Notes under the pieces: generated by a model | The model's input: only the letters and a program-made list of their open reading frames with translations | Told to the model about the DNA's origin: nothing | Databases searched by the model: none | Shown here: in pieces, positions 14,268-24,765 of the stretch | How the letters are laid out: each line of letters begins with the position of its first letter | Numbering within the stretch: the stretch's first letter is position 1 | Made by a program: the position numbers and the translations under genes | From: Eulemur rufifrons | Taxonomy: Eukaryota; Chordata; Mammalia; Primates; Lemuridae | Direction of reading: 5' to 3' | NCBI RefSeq assembly: GCF_041146395.1 | Contig: NC_090999.1 | Span: 72,607,001-72,671,000, forward strand | DNA length: 64,000 nucleotides

Positions 14268-14683
14268 TGTTAAAGTTGTCAGTACTAAAATGGAGTCACA
14301 TAGATCAAACCCTAGCAAAATGGAGCTGGGAGGCCATGAAGGAAAGGCCCTCATATGTGTATGTGTGTAACAGGAACTGCCGTGAAAGACCTTCCCAACC
14401 AGAGTTTTCAGTTAAGCCATTTCTATACCCTTTCCTAGAAACAGACTGTACCACCAATGAACAATTATTACCTTTTGCAATAAGTCCCTGTAACAAATGA
14501 TCTTTGTTTCAAAACAGCCTACAAGGACTTCTCCCTTTTGTCTTTAAAAGCTTCCCCTTGCCCCACCCTTCTTGGATATGCCTGTGACCCACCATAACAT
14601 GCATATCCTAGATTGCAATCCCTTGCTATTCCTAGATAAACTTTGTTTTTGAGAGTCGGTTTTTCACTCAATTTAGATTGACA
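14268..14683 (+). mobile_element. Putative ERV solo LTR inside the old L1
   Basis: A segment unlike its L1 surroundings begins TGTTAAAGTTG and can be closed at 'gattgaca' (14683), giving TG...CA ends of about 416 bp. It contains 'actaaaatggagtcac' and 'gcaaaatggagctggg', a composition common in class I ERV LTRs, and a late 'agataaac' that may be a decayed poly(A) signal. Flanking 4-mers agac and atac match at three of four bases. The right edge is uncertain: 14684-14760 is also not clearly L1. The family is not identified. Part of it (14479-14543) recurs inverted at 15706-15770. Confidence 0.5.
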
Positions 14684-15479
14684 ATACTGTATTCTTTGGA
14701 TGGGATCTGAGGGCGGAGGGAGCCCTAGGTTTCGTCCATATCTCTCTAGAGTGAAGTTTTGACATACTGAGCTGGGGGATGGGGTGACAGAGGGAGCTGG
14801 CTATGTGACCAAGTACCACAGACCATCATTGTCTTAAGAAGGTTTAGAATTCTTTCAGCATTTTTTCAATTTTCATTTTCGGTATGCTCTTAGGATAATT
14901 TACAGATAATTTAAACCATAGTTTGTTTGTCTTTCAAATTTTCACCGGTATAGTTTTGCTGGGGAATGGGTAAGTCTTCCCACACTGCCATTATGAAAGT
15001 TGGGAGCAATTTGAATGGTGCTGATATTTCACATAATAGGAATTGTGAATATTTATAAAGTGCAATAGATATTTCTGGAAAACTTACTATGTTCTGGAGA
15101 TAGTGTCATTAACCTGACAGATATGTTTTCATGGATCCTATTTCTATTGAGAATATTGCTATGAAGATTGATATTAAATAATAAATAGATGAGAATATAA
15201 AATGAATAATAAAAATAAGAAGCAATAAAGAAAACAATAATATAAAACAGCATAAGAGCATGATAGAAAGAGAATAGACTGGGGTGAGGGGAAAAACACT
15301 TTATCTGGAGTGATTTGGGGAGACCTCATTAAGTGTGTGCTAGTAGAGCTGAGATTAGAAGATGAGAAGGAGCCAAACATGTGAACAATCCAGAAAAATT
15401 ATTTGAGATCAAGGAAAATGCCAAAATGAAGTTTTAAATAATAACAGTAGCTAATGATATCATGTATTCAATCATGTCA

Positions 15480-15655
15480 CAGGCCTTATTATAAATGCTT
15501 CATGTATACATTAAACCACTTTAAACCTCAAAAAATCTTAGGCAATAAGTACTGTGTTATTGCTGTTTTACAAGTAACAACAGTGAAGCAAGTAAATGGC
15601 AGATCTGAGGTTTAAATATAGGAAATCTGGATCTGAAGCATTTACAGTCCTGGCT
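15480..15655 (-). mobile_element. MIR SINE, minus strand
   Basis: Antisense MIR blocks: 'taaaccactttaaacctc', 'ttattgctgttttacaag', 'gaagcaagtaaatggcag', 'tttaaatataggaaatctgg'. Strongly diverged. Confidence 0.6.
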
Positions 15656-15705
15656 TCCTTGAAGTGCACCTATTATAGAATGGTATTTAAGACCTAACTG
15701 GCAAC

Positions 15706-15770
15706 AGACAAAAGGGAGAAGTTCATGTAAGCTGTTTTGAAACAAAGATCATTTGTTACAGGGACTTATT
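15706..15770 (-). repeat. 65-bp inverted copy of the LTR segment 14479-14543
   Basis: The reverse complement of 14479-14543 matches here at 62 of 65 positions, including an exact 40-base run (15731-15770 against 14479-14518). Similarity stops sharply at both edges and the rest of the LTR is absent. It may be a fragment of a second LTR copy or a templated insertion. Confidence 0.85.
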
Positions 15771-16400
15771 AAAGTTTTAAAATGAAATAAGAATAAATAA
15801 GAAGAAGACTCTGAGTTTTAACTATTATTTTTAGTTGTGTGATGAAAAGAAAACAAAAATATTAATAGACCATGTGTTTAATAAGGTCAAGGGAAAGTTC
15901 TACTTTGTTTTGCTTTTGTTGTTCTACTTTCTTCTTTAAAGGTTAATAATAATCCAAGTTAAGAACTACTCAAGAAAGAGATATTAAAGATGCAAGAGTG
16001 AGTGTAGGTAATTGAATAAAGTCCTCATTGTAGAAGGAATTGAGATAGAAAGCATAGGGAAAATATTATGGAAAGGTTAGGCTTTGTGGAGCTATTACTG
16101 TTATAAAAATGATATGCTTTCTGAAGCTTAGAAGTTGAGGGATTTCTCAAAATAGTAGGAGAATTAAATTTAAAGCTAAGAAGGACCTTGGAATCAGATG
16201 AGGAGATTTAAAAGATGTATATATATGTGTATATAAGTGCATTTATAGCAAATAACAGTGTTCCAAATGTCAATGATTTCTACAAATTCAATTTAAATGA
16301 CTTATTGTTAATTGTTTTTCAAGTAAACTGAAAACATAAATACATTTAAACATGTTTTAAAATAATTATGCTTATAGAAACTGTTTTAAAATTTTATCTT

Positions 16401-16526
16401 ATATGTGTTAGTAGGATAAAGAATATATGTGTATTAGTAGGAGAAAGATTCACTTTACTTTTCAATTAATAGACTGCATTATATTTGTGTTAGTAGGATA
16501 AAGATTCACTTTACTTTCAAATTAAT
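16401..16526. repeat. Diverged local tandem duplication
   Basis: The motif 'gtgttagtaggataaag' occurs at about 16405-16421, as 'gtattagtaggagaaag' at about 16430-16446, and again at about 16487-16503. The last two copies continue into near-identical 'attcacttta...attaat', giving two full units (16424-16470 and 16481-16526) and one partial one. Confidence 0.8.
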
Positions 16527-17338
16527 GGAAGAGATAAAAATTAGAGATAAAGCAGATGTAAGTAATAAAAAAGAAATCAAACAAATCATAGCTACATGTG
16601 GATTAGTTTATGCACCTGAAAAGAAAAATGTGTGCTCTGATGAGATTCAGTAATAGCTCAATTACAATAGATCTTATGAAGGGCCAGTTAAGGGCTTGAA
16701 ACAAATATATCAAGTTCAAAAATAGTTTCTAAGAGTCAATTGAAGGCACTGACAAGCAATTATATATCTACATAGAAATCTAAAATCAAATAAAGTAGGT
16801 TTAGTTACCCATATAGCAGCTAATTGAGCAGATGTATTCAAAATAAGACAATCTCATATTTGTATCACAGAAGTAAATGAAATTATTAAACCAATTTCTC
16901 CTAAATAAAAAGGGAGAATAAAATGAAATTTGAAAACATTAAGAAAAAATTTAATAGCTGACATGAAGCGTTGTGAAAATGTGAAGAGCTCATAGAAAAC
17001 TAAGGAAAATACATTGCCTTAAATGTTCTTCAAAAAGTCTTAAAAATATCTGATACCAACTAAAAGCGACACAATAGTAAACAATAGTAAAATAATTATA
17101 TCCAAACAATATGAAAGTACTAATTGCTTATTTACTATCACTTTTTTCCAGTGTTTTTTTTTAGATTCTACATTGATAATATGAACGTTAAACTGAAAAT
17201 GAAATTCTTACTTATATTGTTTACAAATTTGATTTTCAAAAACTAATGGGTATCCCATGTTTTCCTGTTTTGTTTGTTATATTTTCCAAAGAAAAACTGT
17301 CAGTGTATTACATTTTATTCTGTTTTCTTGTTGTTTGC

Positions 17339-17362
17339 AAAAAAAAAAAAAAAAAAAAAAAA
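17339..17362. repeat. A24 homopolymer
   Basis: Uninterrupted run of 24 A. No recognisable retroposon body lies upstream, so I do not call it a poly(A) tail. Confidence 0.95.
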
Positions 17363-18149
17363 CCACACAACTCACTTTGCCTCAGTAGTTTTTCTACCAG
17401 CAAACATCCACAACAAAATCCCCATGCGCTGGGTATTTGTGGGAAAGCTGTCAGAGGAGCATGTAGAATATAGAGGGCCCAAGTTTCAGTGCTTTCTAGT
17501 CCAAAAGAAACATCAGCTAGATGTCTGGTGGTGTTCAGGTGAAATATTTTAAAGTTGTCTATGAAATACACTTTCAGGCTTTTGAAGACAGTACGTTTCA
17601 TACTGATAATTTTTTTTCGGAGGGACAGCAGGTGAAAATGAAGACTGTATAGGAAATATGAAACAATATCAAACAACACAAAGAAAATAATGGGTACAAA
17701 ATATAAGTATCTGGTGATAAATAAATGGTTTTAGGATAGTTTTCCTTATTAGTGAACAAAGTTAGGAGGCACTAGTCACTTAAATTTAATCTAAAATCAG
17801 ATCTGTTTAAAAGAGGGACAGTTATATTAGAGTAACACAGGTAAAGAAATAGAGAAGTAAACTATTTGGCATTTGTCCTAAAATTGTCCTTGTGCACTTG
17901 GACAAAATATCCTAAATATCACGAGACTTCACTTTGTGGGTGGATAAGAATTGTACATTGTTCTCCAGACTATGACAAGAGTTGGCACACCTGAACCTGG
18001 GTCCCAGCTGTTGTAAGCCAGGATGCTCAAATCCAATCTCATGGATTCAAACTAAATCCAGTGTCCAGCCTGTGGTCAGTAAGTAAAGTTTCTTGCTTGC
18101 CTTTATGCATTTTAGTATTATTTCAACAATTAAGAAGCTACTTTCTGAC

Positions 18150-18390
18150 AACATTCCTTTCTTCTAAGAACAGGAACAAGACAAGGATGCCCACTTTTAG
18201 AATCTTTATTCAACATAGTACTGAGAGTCTAAGCCAGAGCAATTAGGCAAGAGAAAGAAATAAAGGGTATGCAAATTGGAAAGGAAGAAGTCAAATAGGT
18301 CTTATTCCCAGTCAGTATGATACTACATTTAGAAACACCTAGTGACTTCACCAAAAAACTGTTAGAAATGACAAACTAATGTGAACAATT
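18150..18390 (+). mobile_element. L1 ORF2 (reverse transcriptase) fragment
   Basis: Sense-strand remnant of the L1 RT region: 'aagacaaggatgcccacttt' (the R-Q-G-C-P-L motif), then 'attcaacatagtactgagag', 'gcaattaggcaagagaaag', 'gcaaattggaaaggaag'. Stops and frameshifts follow, and the downstream F-A-D-D motif is not preserved. A short orphan fragment. Confidence 0.75.
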
Positions 18391-19604
18391 ATTATGTATC
18401 ATTAAAAAAAGATATATGCAATATATAGCTAAGGAATTTATGTTGTGGCATTGTTTTTCATAAAAAATGGAAACACATTTTTATCAATTGTGGGTTGTTT
18501 TATGTATTATGATTTCAATGGTATGGAATAGTATTTAGTAATTGAAATAAAATTATACATGAATAATGGTTGATATTGAAACATTTTCATACATTATTGA
18601 CTGAAGCTAATTTTAAAATAACTATGTGCTTAAAAATATAACATTTTCATTATCCTTTCTATGTATTTTCATTATGCTCTCCACCACAGGTAATCTAAAA
18701 GTTTTAATGTGTCTTTTTACTCTATTGTTCTCCTATATAATGGAGATAGTTGCTGTTGTGTTGCATATTTTGTTAATTTACATAATTCTTATGTACATGT
18801 GTTGTTAATTTACATAATTCCTATTGTATCCTACTAATTGAATAGGCATTATGTTCATGTTCTTTTTAAGATAAATCTATGTTTCTCTATGTAACTATGC
18901 CTTTCTTTTTCTCTAAATATTGATTAGTTACTCCATTTGATACATTTGCCTTATGTACCGTCCTTGTGAGTGAACTTCCAGCCAATCCTCAACGGACATG
19001 TAGCATGATCAAACCCTGGTTGCGTAAACCACTGGCTTTGATTTTTTTATTACCCCAAAGTGTAATGTAATCTATAGACACTAATACATGTGATTTGAAA
19101 TCAAGGTACAAAAACATCATAAAATGAGTTTAGTAGCTTACACTCCTTTTGTATTTGCTCAGAGAACTTTGAAAGACATGAACTAATTGTTACTTAAATA
19201 TTTGATATGTTTTGCTTGTACATGTAGTTGAGCTTATTTTATCTTTTTAATCAATTTATTCAGCATTTAATAGTCTATTAAGTTCATTATATTTTTGCTC
19301 AAATTTTGGTTCGTATTTTTTTATGGTAAATATGTTCATTTAATTAAATAACAAAGTATATTTTATAATAAATTATGAACAGCATCTATTTTTTTCTGTC
19401 CCCATTTTGCAGTAAGCAGGGCAGATAGATCTATTGTAGGTAGTCATTCACTTTGCTACATTCTAAATGAAATCATTTTTACTTTTCAACTCTTCATCAA
19501 AGTAGAAAACATTCTTCTCTATATGGCAGCTAAGGAAAAACAAGACAACAATAAAATGTTTATGGAGTACTACATTATGCCAAGCAATACTGTAAGTATT
19601 CCAT
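18391..19604. other. Unassigned non-coding DNA
   Basis: AT-rich. The only structure seen is a 32-bp period duplication at 18771-18820. Confidence 0.5.
18771..18820. repeat. 32-bp period tandem duplication
   Basis: The 18-mer tgttaatttacataattc occurs at 18771-18788 and again at 18803-18820. Confidence 0.9.
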
Positions 19605-19790
19605 GTTTAAGATCACTGATTCTGGAATCTGATTTTTGCGAGATTTTTAAATCTTGACTCTGCTACTCCCTATTTGTGTGATCTGGAGTAAAATATTTAA
19701 CTTTTATGGGCTTCAGGTGCATAATTTATAAATTTAGGTAATAACAATATATATCTCATTGGACCGTATGAGGATGAAACATTATTTCAG
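19605..19790 (+). mobile_element. MIR SINE
   Basis: Plus-strand MIR order: 'gattctggaatctga', 'tcttgactctgctactccct', 'tgtgatctggagtaaaatat', 'gcataatttataaat', then the 3' 'tatgaggatgaaac'. Diverged. Confidence 0.7.
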
Positions 19791-19980
19791 TGGCTTTCTG
19801 TCTTTTGCCTACCAAACTCTTTAAAAAACAACTCTCATATGTGAGACGCAAAAACAGAACTATTGCTTTTGAAATGAATCAGAGAGCTTATGGCCTTATT
19901 CTCCCTTATCCTTCCTTCAAACCAGGTGGCTCCAGAAAGTACCTCTCTAGAAATGTGGGTACTTAAGAAACAGAGCAGAA

Positions 19981-20053
19981 AAGAGAGAGAGCGAGAGAGA
20001 GAGAGAGAAAGTATTTTTCGAGAGAGAGGGAGAGAGAGAGAGAAAGTATTTTT
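19981..20053. repeat. GA-rich repeat with duplicated GA-flanked motif
   Basis: Impure (GA)n tract in which 'gagagagaaagtattttt' is present twice, at about 20001-20018 and 20036-20053, so a unit of about 35 bp has been duplicated inside the microsatellite. Confidence 0.85.
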
Positions 20054-20264
20054 ATCCAGAATGGATCATCAAGCTACATAGTTAATTATGGCTTAAATAG
20101 AAGTTGACAGACTTAAGAGGGTGGCGTGGAAGAATAATATCTTTCCTTTTTTTTACATCACCTCAAAAAACATAAAACTAAATATAAGCAAGTCACTGTG
20201 CCATAATTTGGGAATACAAGTGATAAATAACTGGTCATAGGTAGCACGTAGCTGGCGTCTCTCT

Positions 20265-20389
20265 GTGGTGCTTTAGAATGAAGGAAGACACTTGTCTTTG
20301 ATGACAGAAAAACCTGACGTTAGATCCTGGCTTCACCACCTACCAGTTGAAAACTGTATAAAAGTGAGGTAACTTCACTGAGGCTGAGT
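20265..20389 (+). mobile_element. MIR SINE, 5' part (split by L1)
   Basis: MIR blocks 'gttagatcctggcttcacca', 'cctaccagt', 'gaggtaacttcactgagg' run up to the L1 insertion. The matching 3' part resumes at 20682. Confidence 0.75.
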
Positions 20390-20400
20390 TTGTGTGTTTT

Positions 20401-20670
20401 ATTATTATTATTATTATTATTTTATTTCAGCATTTTACAGGGCTACAAATGTTTAGGTTACAAATATTGCCTTTGCCCCACCTGAGTCAGAGCTTCAAGC
20501 ATATGCTTCCCCCAGACGGTGTTCACTGCACCCATTAGGTGTGAACATACCCATCGCCTCCTCCCCCTCCCACCTGCCCGACACCCGATGAATGTTACTA
20601 CTGTATGTGCACTTAAGTGTTGGTCGGTTAAGTCAGTTAATACCAATTTGATGGTGAGTACATAGGGTGC
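20401..20670 (-). mobile_element. 5'-truncated lineage-specific L1 3' end
   Basis: A reverse-oriented L1 tail of about 270 bp. On the plus strand it begins with a TTA-repeat poly(A) equivalent (20401-20422), then 'tacaaatgtttaggttacaa', 'tgcctttgccccacctgagt', 'ccgacacccgatgaatgtt' and 'accaatttgatggtgagtac'. I associate this 3'UTR with strepsirrhine L1s. An exact 11-bp target duplication, ttgtgtgtttt, lies at 20390-20400 and 20671-20681. It inserted into an MIR. Confidence 0.88.
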
Positions 20671-20681
20671 TTGTGTGTTTT

Positions 20682-20800
20682 TTTAATTTCGTAAAATATT
20701 GCACCTTGCAGGATTATTTTGAAGAATTCAAATGATATATGTAAAATTTCACAGATTGTCTTTCATTTTAATAGGATACTCATAATACATGAAACTGCCA
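20682..20800 (+). mobile_element. MIR SINE, 3' part (split by L1)
   Basis: Continuation of the MIR: 'cgtaaaatattgcacc', 'ttgcaggattattttgaaga', 'caaatgatatatgtaaa', which follow the 5' part without loss once the L1 and one target copy are removed. Confidence 0.7.
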
Positions 20801-22179
20801 CTCTCATTATTATACTTCAATATTTTCAATCCAAGTGCTCCTGAGATAGGTTATATTAACTATCATTAATAACAGTTAGAACTGGTATTTACTGATTCTG
20901 ATATGCCTCTCAGGACTTTACATATAGTGTTAGGAATTTATTTTCTCTTATGGGCATTTGAACGATTGCTTCTGACTAGATACACATCTTTATCAACATT
21001 AACTGATGAACCCTATCAAATACTTTATTCTGGAAAGACCCAGCTTTGGCTACTATCTGTTTTGACCACTACCAATATGTATAGTTTTATTTGTTCATTA
21101 CTACTCCTAATCTTTACCTGAATATATCTTTGCCTTATCCAGTAAGAATAACCATGTATAATACCTGGATCAAATAATTTGGCACCCTTAACTTAAAAAA
21201 AAAAAATTAACAATGCTTGAAAGCACAAATGTAAAAGAATTAACATTATATGACCATTACAATAAAATTAGACATGCTGGGATAACCTTCCTAGATCATG
21301 ATTGATTCATCTTAAACCATGTAAATAAATAAATCAATAAAAAACTCATTATGAAAATACACTCAATTGGCATGTGCTAAATGCTTCCAGGATGCTGCTA
21401 TAGAGAAATATGTACCTTTTATGAAAAATATGATTAAGAACTATATAATATTTTAGCCCCATTTCTCCATGTTGTTCCCCAAGGTTTACAATCAGTATAA
21501 ATAAAATGTTATGAATATCTAAAGAAGTACATACATATTTACATTAGATTTTAATTATATATATTTTATATGAATGTGAGAAAGCATAAATGTATATATT
21601 TGTGTGATATGCACTTGTGATTTTATGAAAATTCTCCTACATTTTTCACTCATATGTTTCATTTGCATGTGTCTAAGAATCTCACAAAAAGTGAGTTCAA
21701 AACAAAATTAAAAGTAAATTGATTCCTACCTTTGAATACAATGATTCCTTTACTCTTTGATAACAGTTTGATATTCTTATTTCTTAAGTTCTGCTGTGAA
21801 GGCTAAGCATGTGTACGTTACAGACAAAATGGAACTCCAAAATGACTCTGATATACTGTCACAACTAAGAGGATCCTTGAATAGCATTGTGAGCTGTAAC
21901 AAGACCTTGTGAGCTGTAACAAGACCTTCCTCCTGTCTTCTGGAAGGTCTGATTCTGCAGGGCTTTTGGAATCACATCTATCTCACTGTGCAGCATGAAT
22001 GCCTTTGTTTCAGTACTGTTCCAAAGCAAAGCTAATTGAAAGAGGTTTTACTCTCTGAGAAGAGTGCTTCTTGTGACCTTACCTTATAAATCATGAGGTT
22101 TTTAAAAACTTATTCCTTAATGTAGTAACTGGGAAATGAAACATGGTAACTATGGTAGGAATTAACACTATCCATCACA
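20801..22179. other. Unassigned non-coding DNA
   Basis: No gene recognised. The segment 21780-22080 has LTR-like composition ('aaaatggaactccaaaatg') but no clear ends. It contains the 20-bp duplication at 21887-21926. Confidence 0.45.
21887..21926. repeat. Exact 20-bp tandem duplication
   Basis: Two perfect copies of a 20-mer beginning ttgtgagctgtaac, directly adjacent. Confidence 0.95.
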
Positions 22180-22545
22180 AATTTTATTTTATCCTTCTCT
22201 TTAGGTAAATGGCCAGATTGAACCTCTCTGCCCCCTTTAAATGTAATCATGTGACGATGTAGCCAATGAAATGTGAGAAACATGCCATTTTTTAAGCCAG
22301 AAGTTTTAAGTGCCAGTGCACTGACAGTGTATGCTGTTCTTTACTTTTGCAGTGGTGATGTGCCTGTCCTACACAGTGGCTTCTGTGCCACTATCTAGAA
22401 CATGATAACACAGAGCAGAGCTCTGCAGCTGGCCTGAAATGGACTTGTAGCATGTGTGAAAAGTAAATCATTATTTTTAATCCCCTGAGCTTTTTGAAGT
22501 TATTTATTACTGCAGCATACCTTAGCATATCCTGACTGAAGCAAC
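22180..22545 (+). mobile_element. MLT1-type MaLR LTR (diverged)
   Basis: Blocks fit an old MaLR LTR: 'aatcatgtgacgatgtagcc' followed by 'aatgaaatgtgagaa', then 'aaatcattatttttaatccc', then 'ttattactgcagcatacctt' and 'agcatatcctgactgaagca' at the 3' end. No internal region attached. Confidence 0.65.
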
Positions 22546-22659
22546 AATTAAAGTATTAAACCAGTGCTTATGGGAGTACACCATATCTTAGCATAATCGT
22601 GAGAAAAATGCTACAATTGCATAAAACAGTTCTTTTCATTTTGAAATTCTTACTTTGTC

Positions 22660-22860
22660 CTACTTACATGTTAAATTCTTTACATCTGTTATCTTACTTA
22701 ATCCTCACAATGACTTGAAGAAATATATAATACTTCACTTCCATTTTTACTTTGGAGGAAACAGAGTAAAAATGGAGGAAACAGAGTAAAAATACAGAAA
22801 TTAAGTAAATTTCCTAATCACACAGCAAATAAGTAGAGGCAGATCTCAAACACAGATTTT
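22660..22860 (-). mobile_element. MIR-family SINE, minus strand
   Basis: Antisense blocks 'tcttacttaatcctcacaat', 'aatttcctaatcacacagca', 'aataagtagaggcagatctc'. It contains an internal exact 20-bp tandem duplication at 22754-22793. Confidence 0.8.
22754..22793. repeat. Exact 20-bp tandem duplication inside MIR
   Basis: The 20-mer starting ggaggaaacagag is present twice head to tail. The MIR consensus has one copy. Confidence 0.95.
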
Positions 22861-24765
22861 TTTTAATGACAAAGATTATACCCTTAAACATTATATGATA
22901 TATTCTCTCTTGTACAATGCCAAAATGAGCAAATAAAATGAGCTAACCAAACATTGAATAGTCTGTAATGAAGTTACTGCTTCATCTACATGTATCCAGT
23001 AACTATATGGATGAGAGATGAGGAAGTGGCAGATGATGGAAAACACTAAAATGAATAAGATATTAAGTTTCATAATGAGCCAGCTGAAGATCTCAGAAGG
23101 ACATGGAGAGGAGATCAGATTGAAAGGCATGGTAATACACCAGCAGTAAACACATAAGAACAGTACTGCTGTAGGAAGAGACGTTGAACTTGAGGTGACC
23201 TATATCAGAAAAGGTTGGTCACACTGAAGTGATGAAAACTATAGTTATACAGTGTGTGAGCTTAGGGACATCAAGGGTCCCAGAGTAAGAAATGGTCAAC
23301 AAATGAACGATTATGATTACCTACATAGGAGAAGCTTTATAATCATTGCTGTTAATAATCCAGTCTTGAGACAGTATGTATACCTAATCTAATAATCTCT
23401 GGAATGGATTTGCACTATGGAAAGTTGTGATAAACCTGTGAAGGTAATTTGTATCTTTTGTGTACATCTGAAGTTCTGCAACAAAATTTCAGAATTCCTT
23501 TTAGAAATTTCTTATCCTTTTTATCTATAACTACATAAATTACTAAGAATATGTATGGTATATAATTTTTAATATGCTTGAGTAAATATCTTACATTCAA
23601 AATTAATAGAAAATTTCTAAAAATAAATGGGAAATTTTAGATAAATGACAAAACTGAATATGTAGGTATTTCAGGGAGTGATTTGAAAGCAAAGTACATT
23701 TCTTAAGACATATTTTTAAGCATGGAATCTTAAAAACTGGGAGAATCAAAACACTGTATGTTTATGTTTGGGTTCTCTGAGACCCTCATATCAAGATGTG
23801 ATTGTATAGGCATTTTTTACATAATATTTCAGGGACTATATATTTGCTAATTCTAATGAACAACAAACTTTTCTTTCTTTTGCTATATTGATTTTTTTAA
23901 ACTATCACTTAAAAATTATGTATAGGACCTCTCACATAGTTAGCAAGCAAAGATGACAATTTTAGATTTTGGGGGGGGTTCATAGCACAGAATTGTAATG
24001 AACAATGAATCCAAATTACGAAACATTTTCTCAAACATTTTTGCTCAATATATTTAACAATTAGAGATTTATCAAGTGTAAGCTTTATTCCAAACAAAAC
24101 AAGGATTAGGGAAATGCACAATTAAATAGTCAAATGTTTACTTAAAGATGATTTTCTTGAATCTCTTTTAAATAGGGAACAATTATACATAAAATTGTTA
24201 TTCCTCTTTTCTTTTTATAAACCTCCTCATTTTCTGTTTGACTCTATAATGATGTAAGGTATTACCATATTAAAGGAAACCATTGTGAAACATTATACAA
24301 AGCTTCACAGTTAAAAATTAAAGCTTAACTTTTTTCACTTTTTTGGCTAATGACTTTGTTGTCATTGTTTACAATAGGATTCACACAGTCTTATCAGTCT
24401 TAGGTGGATATTTATTACTTGGTAGTTTTCATTTTCTTTTGTTATTTTTCTTTTATATCATAGTGGAGGTAAAGACCATGATATCTCATCAAGAGAGGCC
24501 ACTGGCTGCCCAAGCCAAACTTCTGAACGGCTTACATTTAAGCTCATGTTGCTGTTTTCATGAAATTCTAAGTAAATTTTCAAACTCACATAGGCTGCTG
24601 AATTCCAGCATTTACAAGGTACACTGGGCTAGTCAGTAGTGACTGAGGAAGTCAAGGTCACTTGATACAGAGCACGGAGCCACAGGTGCAAATTTATGCT
24701 CATGTTTATTCTGGCAAACTGACTTTGGGAGTGATGGTATTTGGACAGTCATGAATGGGCTAGAC
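22861..24765. other. Unassigned non-coding DNA
   Basis: No supported feature over about 1.9 kb. Open frames here (up to 98 codons at 24343-24639) have no recognisable domain. Confidence 0.5.

Larger units (their letters stand above)
9140..15010 (-). mobile_element. Long old L1 (L1M/HAL1-like), minus strand, interrupted
   Basis: Read on the minus strand, this is most of an ancient L1. Plus-strand positions 9320-9780 are the antisense of the end of ORF2. Positions 9780-11400 are antisense reverse-transcriptase DNA, for example 'gctttgtagtaagtcttgaaatcaggaag' near 10110. Positions 12440-13400 resemble the ORF1/5' part of old L1M/HAL1, for example 'aactggacattttagataatg' near 13325. Positions 13900-15010 are 5'UTR-like. 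A MER2 (11793-12125) and an LTR (about 14268-14683) have landed inside. No long frame survives. It could be two adjacent L1M/HAL1 pieces instead of one element; the join near 11400-12440 is the weak point. Confidence 0.75.
15771..18149. other. Unassigned non-coding DNA
   Basis: No gene or family recognised over about 2.4 kb. It includes the tandem repeats at 16401-16526 and a 24-base A run at 17339-17362. A 123-codon minus-strand frame at 17308-17679 owes its poly-Phe run to that A tract and is not a gene. Confidence 0.5.

Noticed and set aside
17339..17362. A24 run as a poly(A) tail of a retroposed gene
   Set aside because: Upstream sequence shows no known SINE, L1 or gene body and no flanking duplication.
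17308..17679. 123-codon minus-strand open frame
   Set aside because: Runs through the A24 tract, giving a poly-Phe stretch; no recognisable protein.
24343..24639. 98-codon plus-strand open frame with hydrophobic stretch
   Set aside because: Hydrophobicity comes from T-rich DNA; no conserved motif.
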